DNA of 64,000 nucleotides, from NCBI RefSeq assembly GCF_039535115.1, contig NZ_BAAAWO010000001.1, positions 1,426,001-1,490,000 of the forward strand, given 5' to 3'. Below are positions 16,633-24,846 of this stretch, in pieces. Positions within the stretch are counted from its first letter, which is position 1. Every line of letters begins with the position of its first letter. The notes under the pieces are model-generated. The model had not been told where the DNA came from, made no database searches, and saw nothing but the letters and a program-made list of their open reading frames with translations. Source of the stretch: Paeniglutamicibacter sulfureus. GTDB lineage: Bacteria > Actinomycetota > Actinomycetes > Actinomycetales > Micrococcaceae. Both the position numbers and the translations under genes were made by a program.

Positions 16633-16940
16633 TAGGCTTGCATCCTCATGATCTCGTTGAAGGCCTCAACTCCACGGTTGCGGAAGGTGGAAACCATCTC
16701 CAGGGCTACTGCAGAACGAGTCGAGGCGAGGGTGGCGGCATGGATATCCGTCAGGTCCCCGGTCACGGCCTTGATGGAAAGATCATTGGAGGTGGCCTGC
16801 AGGGACTGGACCTGGTCCACGGCTCCTCCCAGGGCATTGGCAAAAGCCGAGCCGTCGGTGGCGGATGCACCGGCCGGCTTCAGGTATCCGGTGGGCAGGG
16901 TGGGGCTGACGCTCGCGACGGGGCCGATTTCGAAGGCCAT
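16632..16940 (-). CDS. fliE: Flagellar hook-basal body protein FliE
   Basis: MS ring-rod junction protein of 102 residues. It begins MAFEIGPVASVSP and carries the conserved C-terminal block with DIHAATLASTRSAVALEMVS and RNRGVEAFNEIMRMQA. The middle region FANALGGAVDQVQSLQATSN also matches the family. It directly abuts flgC and fliF (one-base overlaps), the standard flgB-flgC-fliE-fliF order. Confidence 0.93.
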   Translation of the reverse strand: MAFEIGPVASVSPTLPTGYLKPAGASATDGSAFANALGGAVDQVQSLQATSNDLSIKAVTGDLTDIHAATLASTRSAVALEMVSTFRNRGVEAFNEIMRMQA

Positions 16941-17332
16941 TACTGGTTGCGTCCGATCTGCAGTGCTGCCTGGTATGTTTCCTTGGCGCGGTCCACAACC
17001 GCGGCGTTGACCTGGTAGCCACGCTGGGCCATGATCAGGGATCCCATTTGCTCGGACATGTCGATATCCGGGTAGCGGACATTGCCTTCCTCGTCCGCCA
17101 AGGGGTGGTCCGGTTCGTGCACGATGCGCCCCTCGGCGTCCCCGAACTCCGCACCCGCGACATACACGCCGGTGTTCTCGGCACCGGCCTGGGCCAAGAC
17201 GTAGCGGGCCCGGAAGGCTTCGCCGTCGGTGGCAGTGGCGGTGTTCGCATTGGCCAGGTTGTCGGAGACGGCGTCAAGCCATTTGCGGTGCACGGTCAGT
17301 GCGCTGCCGGCGATTCCGATGGCGTCAAGCAT
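16940..17332 (-). CDS. flgC: Flagellar basal-body rod protein FlgC
   Basis: Proximal rod protein of 130 residues. The N-terminal rod motif is MLDAIGIAGSALTVHRKWLD with DAVSDNLANANTATAT. The conserved C-terminal stretch includes PDIDMSEQMGSLIMAQRGYQ and NAAVVDRAKETYQAALQIGR. It is a type III-exported rod component placed between flgB and fliE with one-base overlaps. Confidence 0.95.
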   Translation of the reverse strand: MLDAIGIAGSALTVHRKWLDAVSDNLANANTATATDGEAFRARYVLAQAGAENTGVYVAGAEFGDAEGRIVHEPDHPLADEEGNVRYPDIDMSEQMGSLIMAQRGYQVNAAVVDRAKETYQAALQIGRNQ

Positions 17333-17673
17333 TAGTTGCTCCGAAGGGCGGTGCGGATGGAGTTGAACGGCCCGGAGGCGGCCTGCGTGGCGAATTGGTA
17401 GCGCAACACGGTATCGATGTTCGAGAGCGTCTCGGTGTCCAGATTGACGTTGGATCCGTCGAGACGTGTGGGCTCCAGGGATGCGGAGGTGGACGCAGTG
17501 GCCTGGCCGTTGCCTTCGGCCACCGACTTTGCCAGGGCCGATTCAAACTCAACGCGGCGGGCGTGGTAGCCGGGGGTGTTGACGTTGGCGATGTTGTTGG
17601 CGATGGCACGCTGGCGCAGTGCCAGGCCATCCAGGGCACTTTCGATCGCCATGGACGTGACGGAATTGAACAC
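17332..17673 (-). CDS. flgB: Flagellar basal-body rod protein FlgB
   Basis: Proximal rod protein of about 113 residues from GTG 17673 (VFNSVTSMAIESALDGLALR), chosen because a TTGGAG ribosome site lies nine bases upstream. The frame extends further to 17718, but this start fits the family. The rod signature RQRAIANNIANVNTPGYHAR is near residue 20, and the C-terminus resembles the FlgB NIDTVLRYQFATQAASGPFN pattern. It is the first gene after a sigma-28-type promoter at 17750-17776, so it probably heads the basal-body operon. Confidence 0.92.
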   Translation of the reverse strand: MFNSVTSMAIESALDGLALRQRAIANNIANVNTPGYHARRVEFESALAKSVAEGNGQATASTSASLEPTRLDGSNVNLDTETLSNIDTVLRYQFATQAASGPFNSIRTALRSN

Positions 17674-17749
17674 GACGAATCGCTCCAAGGTCGTTTCGTG
17701 GCCCATCCGTGGGCTCAAAAGGAAGTGAGCTATCCGTGCTCAAAATAGA

Positions 17750-17776
17750 CAATCGGCTACCGGTCGTTTGCCGTTA
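17750..17776 (-). promoter_or_regulatory. Sigma-28 (FliA) promoter upstream of flgB
   Basis: On the minus strand: TAAC (17776-17773), exactly 15 bases, then GCCGATTG (17757-17750). It differs by one base from the -10 boxes at fliC and flgN. Predicted leader to the flgB start is about 70 bases. Confidence 0.75.
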
Positions 17777-17786
17777 GCTGTTTGGG

Positions 17787-18128
17787 TTATCCGACGGAAT
17801 CCAGGTAAACGGAGGTCACTGCCGAATCTCGTGGAACCGATGAAACGGCACGGAGCTGCCGTGCGGCTTCGTCGCGCCGTTCCCCCAGGACCGGGGTGAG
17901 CGAATCCATTTTCGCAAGTATCGCTCGCGCCCGTGGGGCAAGCTCCGGTGGCAAGTCGCCGATGCCGGCCGGCGGGCTCCATGAAGTGTCGGGCAGCTCG
18001 AGCAGGGAGGCATCATCCGCGCAAGATTCTCGCAGTTGGGCCACCTGGTCCTCGAGACCTGCGAGGAAACGTTCCCATGGGGTCGAGTGCCCGGCGGATT
18101 CGGGCTGACTAGCCAATGTGGACGCCAC
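17787..18128 (-). CDS. Small protein in the FliT position
   Basis: Protein of 113 residues starting at ATG 18128, overlapping the end of fliS by 20 bases. It is helical and charged, with a Trp-containing N-terminal segment (STPWERFLAGLEDQVAQLRE) and a C-terminal helix (LTPVLGERRDEAARQLRAVS). Genes directly after fliS often encode the FliD chaperone FliT or a small flagellar protein of unknown role. I see no sequence motif that proves FliT. It lies just upstream of the flgB promoter, so it ends the fliC-fliD-fliS transcription unit. Confidence 0.6.
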   Translation of the reverse strand: MASTLASQPESAGHSTPWERFLAGLEDQVAQLRESCADDASLLELPDTSWSPPAGIGDLPPELAPRARAILAKMDSLTPVLGERRDEAARQLRAVSSVPRDSAVTSVYLDSVG

Positions 18129-18516
18129 CGGTGCTGGCGGCGGCCGGGGCGGATGCGGCCTCGTGCCAGGTTTGTCGCAGCGGCTCCATGATGCCGATGG
18201 CCTGTCGCGTCAACGCGGGGTCGCGCTTGACGTTCGCATCAATGAGCAACTGGGTGGCGAAGGCATAGATGCTGTGCAGCGCGGGTGCCCCCGACCAGGC
18301 CTCGGAGTTCAGGCTTGAGACCAGTTCGGAAATGATGGCCTGGGCATGCACCAGGTTTTCCGAGGCCATTGACCAGTCCGCTGCGAGTTGCGCAGCTTCA
18401 GCGCGGTTCAGGTCCACCAACAGGCGATCGTAAAGCATGGTGAGAAGGCGCGCCGGGCTGGCCGAAAGGATTGCTTCGCGATTGAGTTGGGCAAGTTTCT
18501 GGGCGGGGTTCATCAT
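18109..18516 (-). CDS. fliS: Flagellar export chaperone FliS
   Basis: Flagellin chaperone of 135 residues, a four-helix bundle. The family signature is ILSASPARLLTMLYDRLLVD near the N-terminus, followed by MASENLVHAQAIISELVSSL. FliS binds the C-terminal D0 helix of flagellin and keeps it unfolded for export. The start overlaps the fliD stop by four bases (two adjacent Met codons; either could serve). Confidence 0.93.
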   Translation of the reverse strand: MMNPAQKLAQLNREAILSASPARLLTMLYDRLLVDLNRAEAAQLAADWSMASENLVHAQAIISELVSSLNSEAWSGAPALHSIYAFATQLLIDANVKRDPALTRQAIGIMEPLRQTWHEAASAPAAASTGGVHIG

Positions 18517-19838
18517 GACTGCTTCTGCGTTGTCGGGAGCGAGGCCAATTGAGAGGCAAGATACGACGATTGTGAATTGAGATTGCTCATTTGAACTTCG
18601 AGAGCCGAGTAGATCCGCTTGAGCGTGGCTTCCCGACTGTCCAGGCGCCGGTCCCAGTCCGAGATCTGGTCATCAAGACGGGTCACGACCGATTCCTGGC
18701 CTTTGATCCGGGAGGTGATGACCCCGTCGTATTTGTCGGACATGTCCGTCGACACCGCGGAGACCCGGGAAGAGATGGTCTGCAGCACCGTTTCGACCCG
18801 GGCAGGATCCTCGGCAAGGGCCTGGGAGAACTTTTCCGCATCGAACTCGAGCTTGCCGTCCTTGGTGATGGAGATGCCGATCTCGGAAGGCGACCTGCCG
18901 TCAATCGGCGAGATCGCCGCATCCATCACCCGCTGCTTCACCATCCGCGCCGTGCTGTCACCGGTGAAGATCATGCCCTTCGTGGCACCGCCGGTTCCGG
19001 AAGTGACCGCCGAGTTCGTAGCAATGAAATTGAAGAGGCCATTGAGGGAATCCACCAGGTCCGAGGCAACCTTGGAGGTGGCTTCGCCGTCGCGCTCCAC
19101 GGACACGGTGACTGGTTCGGTGGAAACCTTGGAGACGGTGACATCGACGCCCGGCAAGAGGGAGGCGAAGGTGTTGGTCGTGGAGCTAACGGATTGCTCG
19201 GCGGCGGTTCCGGCCCAGAGCTTGACCTCGGCGTCCTGTGCCGCGCGGATTTCCGTCATCGGAACTGCGGTCCCGGAAATGGTAAAGGAGTTCGCGGCAC
19301 CTGAGTCGCCGGAGGAAAATTGGACCCGGTATTGGTCCACGCCGTTTGCGTCCTTGCCGGCGGAAACCTTGGCCGCCTGCACGCCGCTATCCGAGGCATT
19401 GACTGCCGTGACGATGTCATCGAGTGAATTCGATGGTGCCGTGATGAGCGTTTCGGTGCCGTCGGCGGCGGTGATGGAGAAGCTGGATTCGGTCCATTCG
19501 GTGACCGGATCGGAGACCTGGAGCTGACTTTGGGCCAGCTTGGTCACCGTGAGGTCCAGGGATCCCGCGCTTGCGCCGGCGGTGGTCGTTACGGTCAGTC
19601 CCTCGGAGCTTCCCGAGGTGCTGAAAAGCTGCAGCGATTCGGGCTTGGCCAGTTTCGTGGTCAGAGTTGCGAGGTCCGCGACGCGGGTGTTGAGCGCCTG
19701 TAGGGCCGACACCATGGTCTGGGTCACGCTGACCTTGTTTTTCAGGATGTTCTGCGGGATCGCCTCCACCTGCATGAGGGATTTGATCAATGCCGTGGTG
19801 TCCAGCCCGCTGGCGAGTCCGTCGAGTGCCAGGCCCAT
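18513..19838 (-). CDS. fliD: Flagellar filament cap protein FliD
   Basis: Filament cap, 441 residues. The N-terminal motif LDGLASGLDTTALIKSLMQV opens the protein, and a coiled-coil D0 region runs to about residue 60. The FliD_C domain near 230-400 includes LVDSLNGLFNFIATNSAVTS and DGRSPSEIGISITKDGKLEF, and the C-terminal helix mirrors the N-terminal one. It is secreted by the type III system and caps the growing filament. It follows fliC after a 160-base gap that contains a very large hairpin (19872-19934). Confidence 0.95.
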   Translation of the reverse strand: MGLALDGLASGLDTTALIKSLMQVEAIPQNILKNKVSVTQTMVSALQALNTRVADLATLTTKLAKPESLQLFSTSGSSEGLTVTTTAGASAGSLDLTVTKLAQSQLQVSDPVTEWTESSFSITAADGTETLITAPSNSLDDIVTAVNASDSGVQAAKVSAGKDANGVDQYRVQFSSGDSGAANSFTISGTAVPMTEIRAAQDAEVKLWAGTAAEQSVSSTTNTFASLLPGVDVTVSKVSTEPVTVSVERDGEATSKVASDLVDSLNGLFNFIATNSAVTSGTGGATKGMIFTGDSTARMVKQRVMDAAISPIDGRSPSEIGISITKDGKLEFDAEKFSQALAEDPARVETVLQTISSRVSAVSTDMSDKYDGVITSRIKGQESVVTRLDDQISDWDRRLDSREATLKRIYSALEVQMSNLNSQSSYLASQLASLPTTQKQS

Positions 19839-19871
19839 GTTTTCTCCGCTTCTACCTATGGTGTGGATACC

Positions 19872-19934
19872 GCAAATCTCCCGCGGCAGGCAAGTGACTC
19901 GGAGAGCCGATGCCTGCCACGGGAGATCGTTTGC
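19872..19934 (-). terminator. Large stem-loop between fliC and fliD
   Basis: Left arm 19872-19892 and right arm 19911-19934 pair over about 20 positions with one mismatch and a three-base bulge. The intervening 18 bases contain a further TCGG/CCGA stem. It lies 67 bases past the fliC stop and ahead of the fliD start at 19838. No U run follows on the minus strand, so it may stabilise the fliC message or attenuate read-through rather than act as a classic terminator. Confidence 0.7.
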
Positions 19935-20000
19935 GGCTTGGCGCGTTCCCGGACATCTTCACTGCCCGGGAAAGCCAGTTGCCAAAAACGCCCTAAAAGC

Positions 20001-20873
20001 TTAGCCGAGAAGCTGCAGCACGCCCTGGTTGGCCTGGTTGGCCTGCGCGAGCATGGCGGTTCCGGCCTGGGACAGGATGTTCGAGCGGGTGAAGCTAACC
20101 ATTTCGGAAGCCATGTCAACGTCGCGGATGCGGGACTCTGCAGCCTGCAGGTTCTCGCGGGAAACATTGAGGGTGTTGATGGCCGACTCGAAGCGGTTCT
20201 GGTTGGCACCAAGATCGGCACGCGAGGTGGATACGTTCTTGATTGCCACGTCGATCGCTTCGATGGTCGTCTGTGCCGCGGTGGCATCGGTGACGAGGAA
20301 TCCGGCGGCCGCGGTCGAGACAGTGCCACCGGTCATGGTCACGACGCCCGAGAGTGAAGTTGCCAGGCTGTCGAGTGAAACCGAGATCTGCGATGCTGCA
20401 TCACCTTCGGCGCCTACCTGGAAGGCGAGAGAAGCCGGTCCGGCGATTGCGCCACCCTGGAACAGGTTGATGCCATTGAAGTTGGTGGATTCCGAGATAC
20501 GCGAAAGCTCGGAGCCGAGCGCATCCGCTTCACCCTTGATGGCTGCACGTGAATCGGCGTTGTTCGAGTCGTTACCACCCTGGACAGCAAGGTCACGCAT
20601 GCGCTGCAGGATGGAGTGGACCTCGGTCAGGGCGCCTTCAGCGGTCTGGATGACCGAGATGCCGTCCTGGGCGTTGCGGGCTGCAACGGTGAGGCCGTTG
20701 ACCTGCGAGCGCAGGCCCTCGGAGATTGCCAGACCTGCTGCATCGTCGGCTGCGCGGTTGATGCGCAGGCCGGAGGAGAGCTTCTCCAGCGACTTGGAAA
20801 GGTCGTTCTGCGTGCTGGTCAGGTTGCGGTGAGCGTTGAGCGCCGCGATGTTGGTGTTGATCTGCATACCCAT
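20001..20873 (-). CDS. fliC: Flagellin FliC
   Basis: Flagellin of 290 residues. D0/D1 N-terminal sequence: MQINTNIAALNAHRNLTSTQ, then SLEKLSSGLRINRAADDAAG and LAISEGLRSQVNGL. The C-terminal D1/D0 includes NVSRENLQAAESRIRDVDMA and ends ANQANQGVLQLLG. The variable middle is very short (about residues 140-205), giving a minimal flagellin. A strong ribosome site (GGAGG, eight bases before ATG) and a sigma-28 promoter (20936-20962) precede it, consistent with a highly expressed late gene. Ser/Thr-rich central residues could be glycosylated, but nothing here proves it. Confidence 0.97.
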   Translation of the reverse strand: MGMQINTNIAALNAHRNLTSTQNDLSKSLEKLSSGLRINRAADDAAGLAISEGLRSQVNGLTVAARNAQDGISVIQTAEGALTEVHSILQRMRDLAVQGGNDSNNADSRAAIKGEADALGSELSRISESTNFNGINLFQGGAIAGPASLAFQVGAEGDAASQISVSLDSLATSLSGVVTMTGGTVSTAAAGFLVTDATAAQTTIEAIDVAIKNVSTSRADLGANQNRFESAINTLNVSRENLQAAESRIRDVDMASEMVSFTRSNILSQAGTAMLAQANQANQGVLQLLG

Positions 20874-20935
20874 GGTGAATTCCTCCGTGAGACGGGTGTC
20901 TGTAACGAGGTCCGTCCGTGGACCTCAATCACCGA

Positions 20936-20962
20936 CTATCGGCAACCCACCTGGGTTTGTTA
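20936..20962 (-). promoter_or_regulatory. Sigma-28 (FliA) promoter of fliC
   Basis: On the minus strand: TAAC (20962-20959), 15-base spacer, GCCGATAG (20943-20936). The spacer is an inverted repeat (AACCCA CC TGGGTT, plus-strand 20944-20957), a possible operator. Predicted leader is about 55 bases. Confidence 0.8.
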
Positions 20963-20994
20963 GCAAACCGGAGAAAAATTTCGCTCGGACCCGG

Positions 20995-21825
20995 CTAAGC
21001 CGTTGGCGACACCGCGCTGCCAGCCATGCGCACGATCCCGCCGGACACCCGCTGGCCAAATTCCTTCAGGTAAAGCTCGCGTCGTTGGGTCGCGGCCCGG
21101 GTCATGGCGGTTTCCGGTGCGGGTGCCTGTTCCGGGACATAGCGCGTTTGCAGACCTTCATGAAGCAGCTTCATGGCGGTGGTGCGGCGCTGGGAGATCG
21201 CCGAATGGGTAACACCCATTTCGGCAGCAAGCTCCTTCACCGTTGAGCCGGCAAAATAGATGCGCTCGATGATGACACGCAGGCTCTCCGGCAACGCGGC
21301 AACGGCATCCCGGATTACCTTGGTGTGCTCGGTCTCCAGCAAAGCCTCTTCGGGCGTCTCGGAGCCTGATGCCAGGTAGTCATTCATGGTGTCATCGATC
21401 GATACGACCGTGCGGGCCGAATCGCTCAAGGTCGCAAGGGTTGATGCCTGGTCCATGCCGAGGGCTTCGGAAAGCTCGGAAACGGTGGGGGTTCGGCCCA
21501 ATGCTGCGGTCAGGGATTCCTGGACCGTACGCGTTTCCGTGATTTTCTTCCGCGCCCCGCGGGTGGCCCAGTCATTGGAGCGCATGTCATCCGCGAATGC
21601 CCCGAGAATGCGCCGGCGCGCGTAGGCACCGAAGGGAACTCCTAGGGAATCGTCGAAGGCGTCAGCCGCGGTAATGAGTGCGATGGCACCCACCGATGCG
21701 AGGTCTTCACGGGAAAGATGGGTCGCTTTGGCGCACAATTCCGCTGCCAGATATCCGACTAGGGGAAGGTTCTCTAAAACCAACTGGTTGCGTGCCTGTC
21801 GCTCCACCCGGATCGTCCTTGTCAA
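20995..21825 (-). CDS. fliA: FliA/WhiG-type flagellar sigma factor
   Basis: Sigma-70 family group 3 protein of up to 276 residues. The start may be TTG 21825 or GTG 21807; the GTG has AAGGA upstream. Region 2 is visible (ENLPLVGYLAAELCAKATHL, then ASVGAIALITAADAFDDSLG and GVPFGAYARRRILGAFADDM). Region 3 follows (SLTAALGRTPTVSELSEALG), and region 4 has a helix-turn-helix (STVKELAAEMGVTHSAISQR). It lies directly upstream of fliC and divergent from the flgN operon. The three TAAC-N15-GCCGATWG promoters in this locus are its natural targets. No FlgM anti-sigma gene is seen in the window. Confidence 0.93.
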   Translation of the reverse strand: MTRTIRVERQARNQLVLENLPLVGYLAAELCAKATHLSREDLASVGAIALITAADAFDDSLGVPFGAYARRRILGAFADDMRSNDWATRGARKKITETRTVQESLTAALGRTPTVSELSEALGMDQASTLATLSDSARTVVSIDDTMNDYLASGSETPEEALLETEHTKVIRDAVAALPESLRVIIERIYFAGSTVKELAAEMGVTHSAISQRRTTAMKLLHEGLQTRYVPEQAPAPETAMTRAATQRRELYLKEFGQRVSGGIVRMAGSAVSPTA

Positions 21826-22044
21826 TTTGAGTGATGATCAAGCCAAGAGCTATTGCTACTGGCCACGTGTGTTTTCCCCAAAAAAACAATTTCCCCAACG
21901 AAGATAATAGCCCGAATATCCCCAAAAAGCGGACTTGAAAGCACCCCAATTTGAAGTTGTACAACTAACGTTCACTTTGGACCGGCCGATAGACTGGAAT
22001 AACTGGGGATATTTGGGGGCACAACAGTCTGGAGAGATGGATAC
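21826..22044. promoter_or_regulatory. Divergent fliA / flgN control region with repeated CCCCAA motifs
   Basis: 219 bases between divergent operons. Four CCCCAA motifs occur on the plus strand (21876, 21893, 21920, 21944), and two inverted GGGG blocks lie at 22005 and 22015. AATATCCCCA at 21915-21924 has an inverted partner at 22004-22013 (TGGGGATATT). This looks like an operator array for an unidentified flagellar regulator; the sigma-28 promoter of flgN lies within it. Confidence 0.5.
21966..21992 (+). promoter_or_regulatory. Sigma-28 (FliA) promoter of flgN-flgK-flgL-fliW
   Basis: TAAC (21966-21969), 15-base spacer, GCCGATAG (21985-21992), identical in both boxes to the fliC promoter. The flgN start is 53 bases downstream. 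Confidence 0.8.
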
Positions 22045-22530
22045 ATGGGAACCAATGAGCTTTCGGCCCTGTTGTGGAAAGAACGGGAACTACTCGAGTT
22101 GCTTCACTTCAAGTTGGAGGAAGAGCACTTGTTGTTGGTCTCCGGGAAGTCGCAATGGATACCGCTGGCGACGCGGGAGATCGAGAACATTCTCGAGAAG
22201 GTCCACGCCGCCGGTCTTGCGCGCGCCTTGGAAGCGTCACAGCTGGCATCCACTTGGGGAATTGACGCGGCTTCACCCTTGAGCCGGATCATTGAGGCTG
22301 CGCCTCCTGGTCCATGGAATGAGATCCTCACCGCCCACCTGACTGCGCTGCGGAACACCACGGCTGAAATCACCCGACTACGGGACGCCAACGAACAGTA
22401 TCTGCGGGCGGCCTACCGCTCCACACAGGAAACGCTGGCGAACCTTGGTGAGGACACTTCGCTATATGGTCCTTCCGGAACATCGGCGGGACACAATTCC
22501 GGTGCACATATCATCGACACGAATCTATAG
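22045..22530 (+). CDS. flgN: Flagellar export chaperone FlgN
   Basis: Protein of 161 residues, helical, first gene of the plus-strand operon before flgK and flgL, whose products FlgN chaperones. The family pattern is visible at the N-terminus (LSALLWKERELLELLHFKLE, then EHLLLVSGKSQWIPLATREI) and in a later helix (LRDANEQYLRAAYRS). It is driven by the sigma-28 promoter at 21966. Sequence conservation of FlgN is low; helix content, length and context carry the call. Confidence 0.88.
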   Translation: MGTNELSALLWKERELLELLHFKLEEEHLLLVSGKSQWIPLATREIENILEKVHAAGLARALEASQLASTWGIDAASPLSRIIEAAPPGPWNEILTAHLTALRNTTAEITRLRDANEQYLRAAYRSTQETLANLGEDTSLYGPSGTSAGHNSGAHIIDTNL

Positions 22531-22539
22531 GGAACTGAC

Positions 22540-23958
22540 ATGAGTACGTTCAGCGGACTGAATACGGCCATGTCCGGCCTCAACGCGGCGCGCCTCGCCA
22601 TGGAGACTGCCGGAAACAACCTGGCCAATGTGGGCACCGCGGGTTACACACGGCAGCGGGCCGACTTCGTCTCTGCAGGTTCCGTCGCTTCCACCGGCTT
22701 GCTCGCTTCGCGCCCCGGCGTTGGCCAGGGAGTGGTGCTCACCGGCATCGCCCGGCTCGCCGACGCGCACCTGGATGCCCGCGTGCGCGGGACCGTGGCC
22801 CTGGCCGCGCAGTCCGACACCCGTGCCGAGGGCCTGACAAACCTCGAGGGAATCCTGCGGGAACCAGGCGAGAACGGCCTGTCATCACTGCTCAATGACT
22901 TCTGGGCCGGCTGGGAAGACGTGGCCAACCAGCCAGGCGAGTCCTCCCCCGCAGCCGTCCTGCTGGAGCGGGCCAAGGCGGTGGTTAACCGCATCGGCCA
23001 GTCCCACACCGAAGTAACCGACCAATGGTCAGCCCAACGCCAGTCCCTGGACACCATGGTCAATGACGTCAACAGCGCGGCAAGCACCATCGCCGGACTC
23101 AATGCCCAAATTCGTTCCGCGGTCGCGGCAGGCGGGGCGCCCAACGCCTTGCTGGACCAGCGTGCCGTACTCACGCAAACCATCTCGGAACTTTCCGGCG
23201 CGACGGTTCGCGAACTGCCCGATGGCACCGTGGACGTCTTGATCGATGGCAACGCCTTGGTCACCGGCTCCACGGTGCGCCCGTTGGAGGTCACCGGGTC
23301 GGCTACGTTCGCTGGCGGCACGGCCCCGGCGCTGCAGTGGGCCCACCGCCCGGGACAGCCCGTGGCCCTGCAGGCAGGCCGCATCGCCGGCACTGTTTCC
23401 CTTCTCGCACCGGCCGATGATGCTGGAACCGGCGGACCGCTGGCCGAGGCAGCCAAGTCGCTGGACGTCATTGCAGAGAAGCTGGCCACCACCGTCAACG
23501 CGGCGCAGGCCAACGGCAAAACGGTGGACGGCAATCCCGGTCCCCCGTTCTTTGGAATCACCGATTCCAACAATCCGGCACGCTCGCTGACGGTGTTGGC
23601 CACAGGGGCCAAGGACCTTGCCACCGTCGGCACCAACGGTGGCGCGCTCGACGGCTCCAACGCAACGGAAATGTCCAAGCTGGGCGGCTCCCCCGACGGT
23701 CCCGACGCGCTCTGGGCCAATATGGTCATCAAGATCGGAACCGCTACCAAGTCCGAGGCGCAACAGGCAGTCTCGTCCGCCGTTGCCGCTGCCGGCGCCG
23801 TCAACGCGCAGCAATCGGTCTCCGCTGTTTCCATCGATGAGGAAAATGTTGCCCTGATTGCCAACCAGCACGCCTTCCAGGGCGCCGCACGGGTCATGAC
23901 CGCCATTGATGAAATGCTTGACACACTCATCAATCGCACCGGGCTCGTTGGACGATAA
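22540..23958 (+). CDS. flgK: Flagellar hook-associated protein FlgK (HAP1)
   Basis: Hook-filament junction protein of 472 residues. The N-terminal rod-family motif is FSGLNTAMSGLNAARLAMET with AGNNLANVGTAGYTRQRADF. A long helical D1 region follows (LLNDFWAGWEDVANQPGESS is the typical HAP1 signature). The C-terminal segment VSIDEENVALIANQHAFQGA and AARVMTAIDEMLDTLINRTG closes it. It starts ten bases after flgN. The dense open frames opposite it are base-composition shadows. Confidence 0.96.
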   Translation: MSTFSGLNTAMSGLNAARLAMETAGNNLANVGTAGYTRQRADFVSAGSVASTGLLASRPGVGQGVVLTGIARLADAHLDARVRGTVALAAQSDTRAEGLTNLEGILREPGENGLSSLLNDFWAGWEDVANQPGESSPAAVLLERAKAVVNRIGQSHTEVTDQWSAQRQSLDTMVNDVNSAASTIAGLNAQIRSAVAAGGAPNALLDQRAVLTQTISELSGATVRELPDGTVDVLIDGNALVTGSTVRPLEVTGSATFAGGTAPALQWAHRPGQPVALQAGRIAGTVSLLAPADDAGTGGPLAEAAKSLDVIAEKLATTVNAAQANGKTVDGNPGPPFFGITDSNNPARSLTVLATGAKDLATVGTNGGALDGSNATEMSKLGGSPDGPDALWANMVIKIGTATKSEAQQAVSSAVAAAGAVNAQQSVSAVSIDEENVALIANQHAFQGAARVMTAIDEMLDTLINRTGLVGR

Positions 23959-23970
23959 AGGAGAAGGCCC

Positions 23971-24846
23971 ATGACTCGAATCACCACCGCATCGCTGACC
24001 ACCAACACCGAGCGCAACCTGCAGGCCGCCATGAACCGGCTCGCCACCGTCCAGAACAAGGCCGGCACCCACAAGGAAATCGGCCGGCCCAGCGATGATC
24101 CCGCCGGCACCGCCAACGTCATGGCACTGCGTACGCAGCAACGCCAGAACGAGCAGTTCTCCCGCAACGTTCAGGATGCCAATGGCTGGCTCTCCACCAC
24201 GGACCAGGCGCTGACATCCGCCACCGACATCCTCCAGCAGGTTCGCGACCTCACGGTCAAGGGGGCCAACGACGGCGCTCTGAACCCGGATGCCAAGGAA
24301 GCCATCGCGCTGGAACTCGACCAACTGCACGATGCCCTGCTCAATACGGCAAACACCCAGTTCATGGGTCGTCACGTCTTTGCCGGAACATCCGACAAAG
24401 CCAGTGCAGTGGACAGTTCCTATGGATTCTCCGGCACCAACGGCGTGGAACGCCGCATCGGAACGAACTCAAGCGTCCGTGTCGATGCCGACGGCGCCCA
24501 GGTATTTGGAGAGGGAAGCGCAAGCGTGTTTCAACTGATCAAGAACATCGCCGCTGATCTGCGCGCGGGCACCAATATTTCCTCCCGAATCGGCGAAGTC
24601 GATTCGGGCTTGCAAAAGGTCCTTGGTTCCCAGGCAACCATCGGCGCAAGCCACGCTTCAGTGCTGGCCGCCGATGATGCGTTGCTCTCGGACTCCGTCG
24701 CACTGGAGGCGCGGCGCAGCGGGATCGAGGACATCGATCTGGGTTCGGTCATCCTGGAACTCAAGACCCAGGAGGTTGCCTACCAGGCGGCCTTGTCCGC
24801 GGCTTCGCGCACCTTGCAGCCCTCACTGATGGACTTCCTGCGATGA
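23971..24846 (+). CDS. flgL: Flagellar hook-associated protein FlgL (HAP3)
   Basis: Junction protein of 291 residues, flagellin-like at both ends. N-terminus: ITTASLTTNTERNLQAAMNR, then IGRPSDDPAGTANVMALRTQ. C-terminus: DIDLGSVILELKTQEVAYQA, then ALSAASRTLQPSLMDFLR. It has a good ribosome site (AAAGGAGAAGG) and starts 12 bases after flgK. It overlaps fliW by four bases. Confidence 0.96.
   Translation: MTRITTASLTTNTERNLQAAMNRLATVQNKAGTHKEIGRPSDDPAGTANVMALRTQQRQNEQFSRNVQDANGWLSTTDQALTSATDILQQVRDLTVKGANDGALNPDAKEAIALELDQLHDALLNTANTQFMGRHVFAGTSDKASAVDSSYGFSGTNGVERRIGTNSSVRVDADGAQVFGEGSASVFQLIKNIAADLRAGTNISSRIGEVDSGLQKVLGSQATIGASHASVLAADDALLSDSVALEARRSGIEDIDLGSVILELKTQEVAYQAALSAASRTLQPSLMDFLR

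Noticed and set aside
22644..24167. Long open frames on the minus strand opposite flgK and flgL
   Set aside because: GC-rich third positions keep the opposite strand open; the plus strand has the full flgK and flgL signatures.
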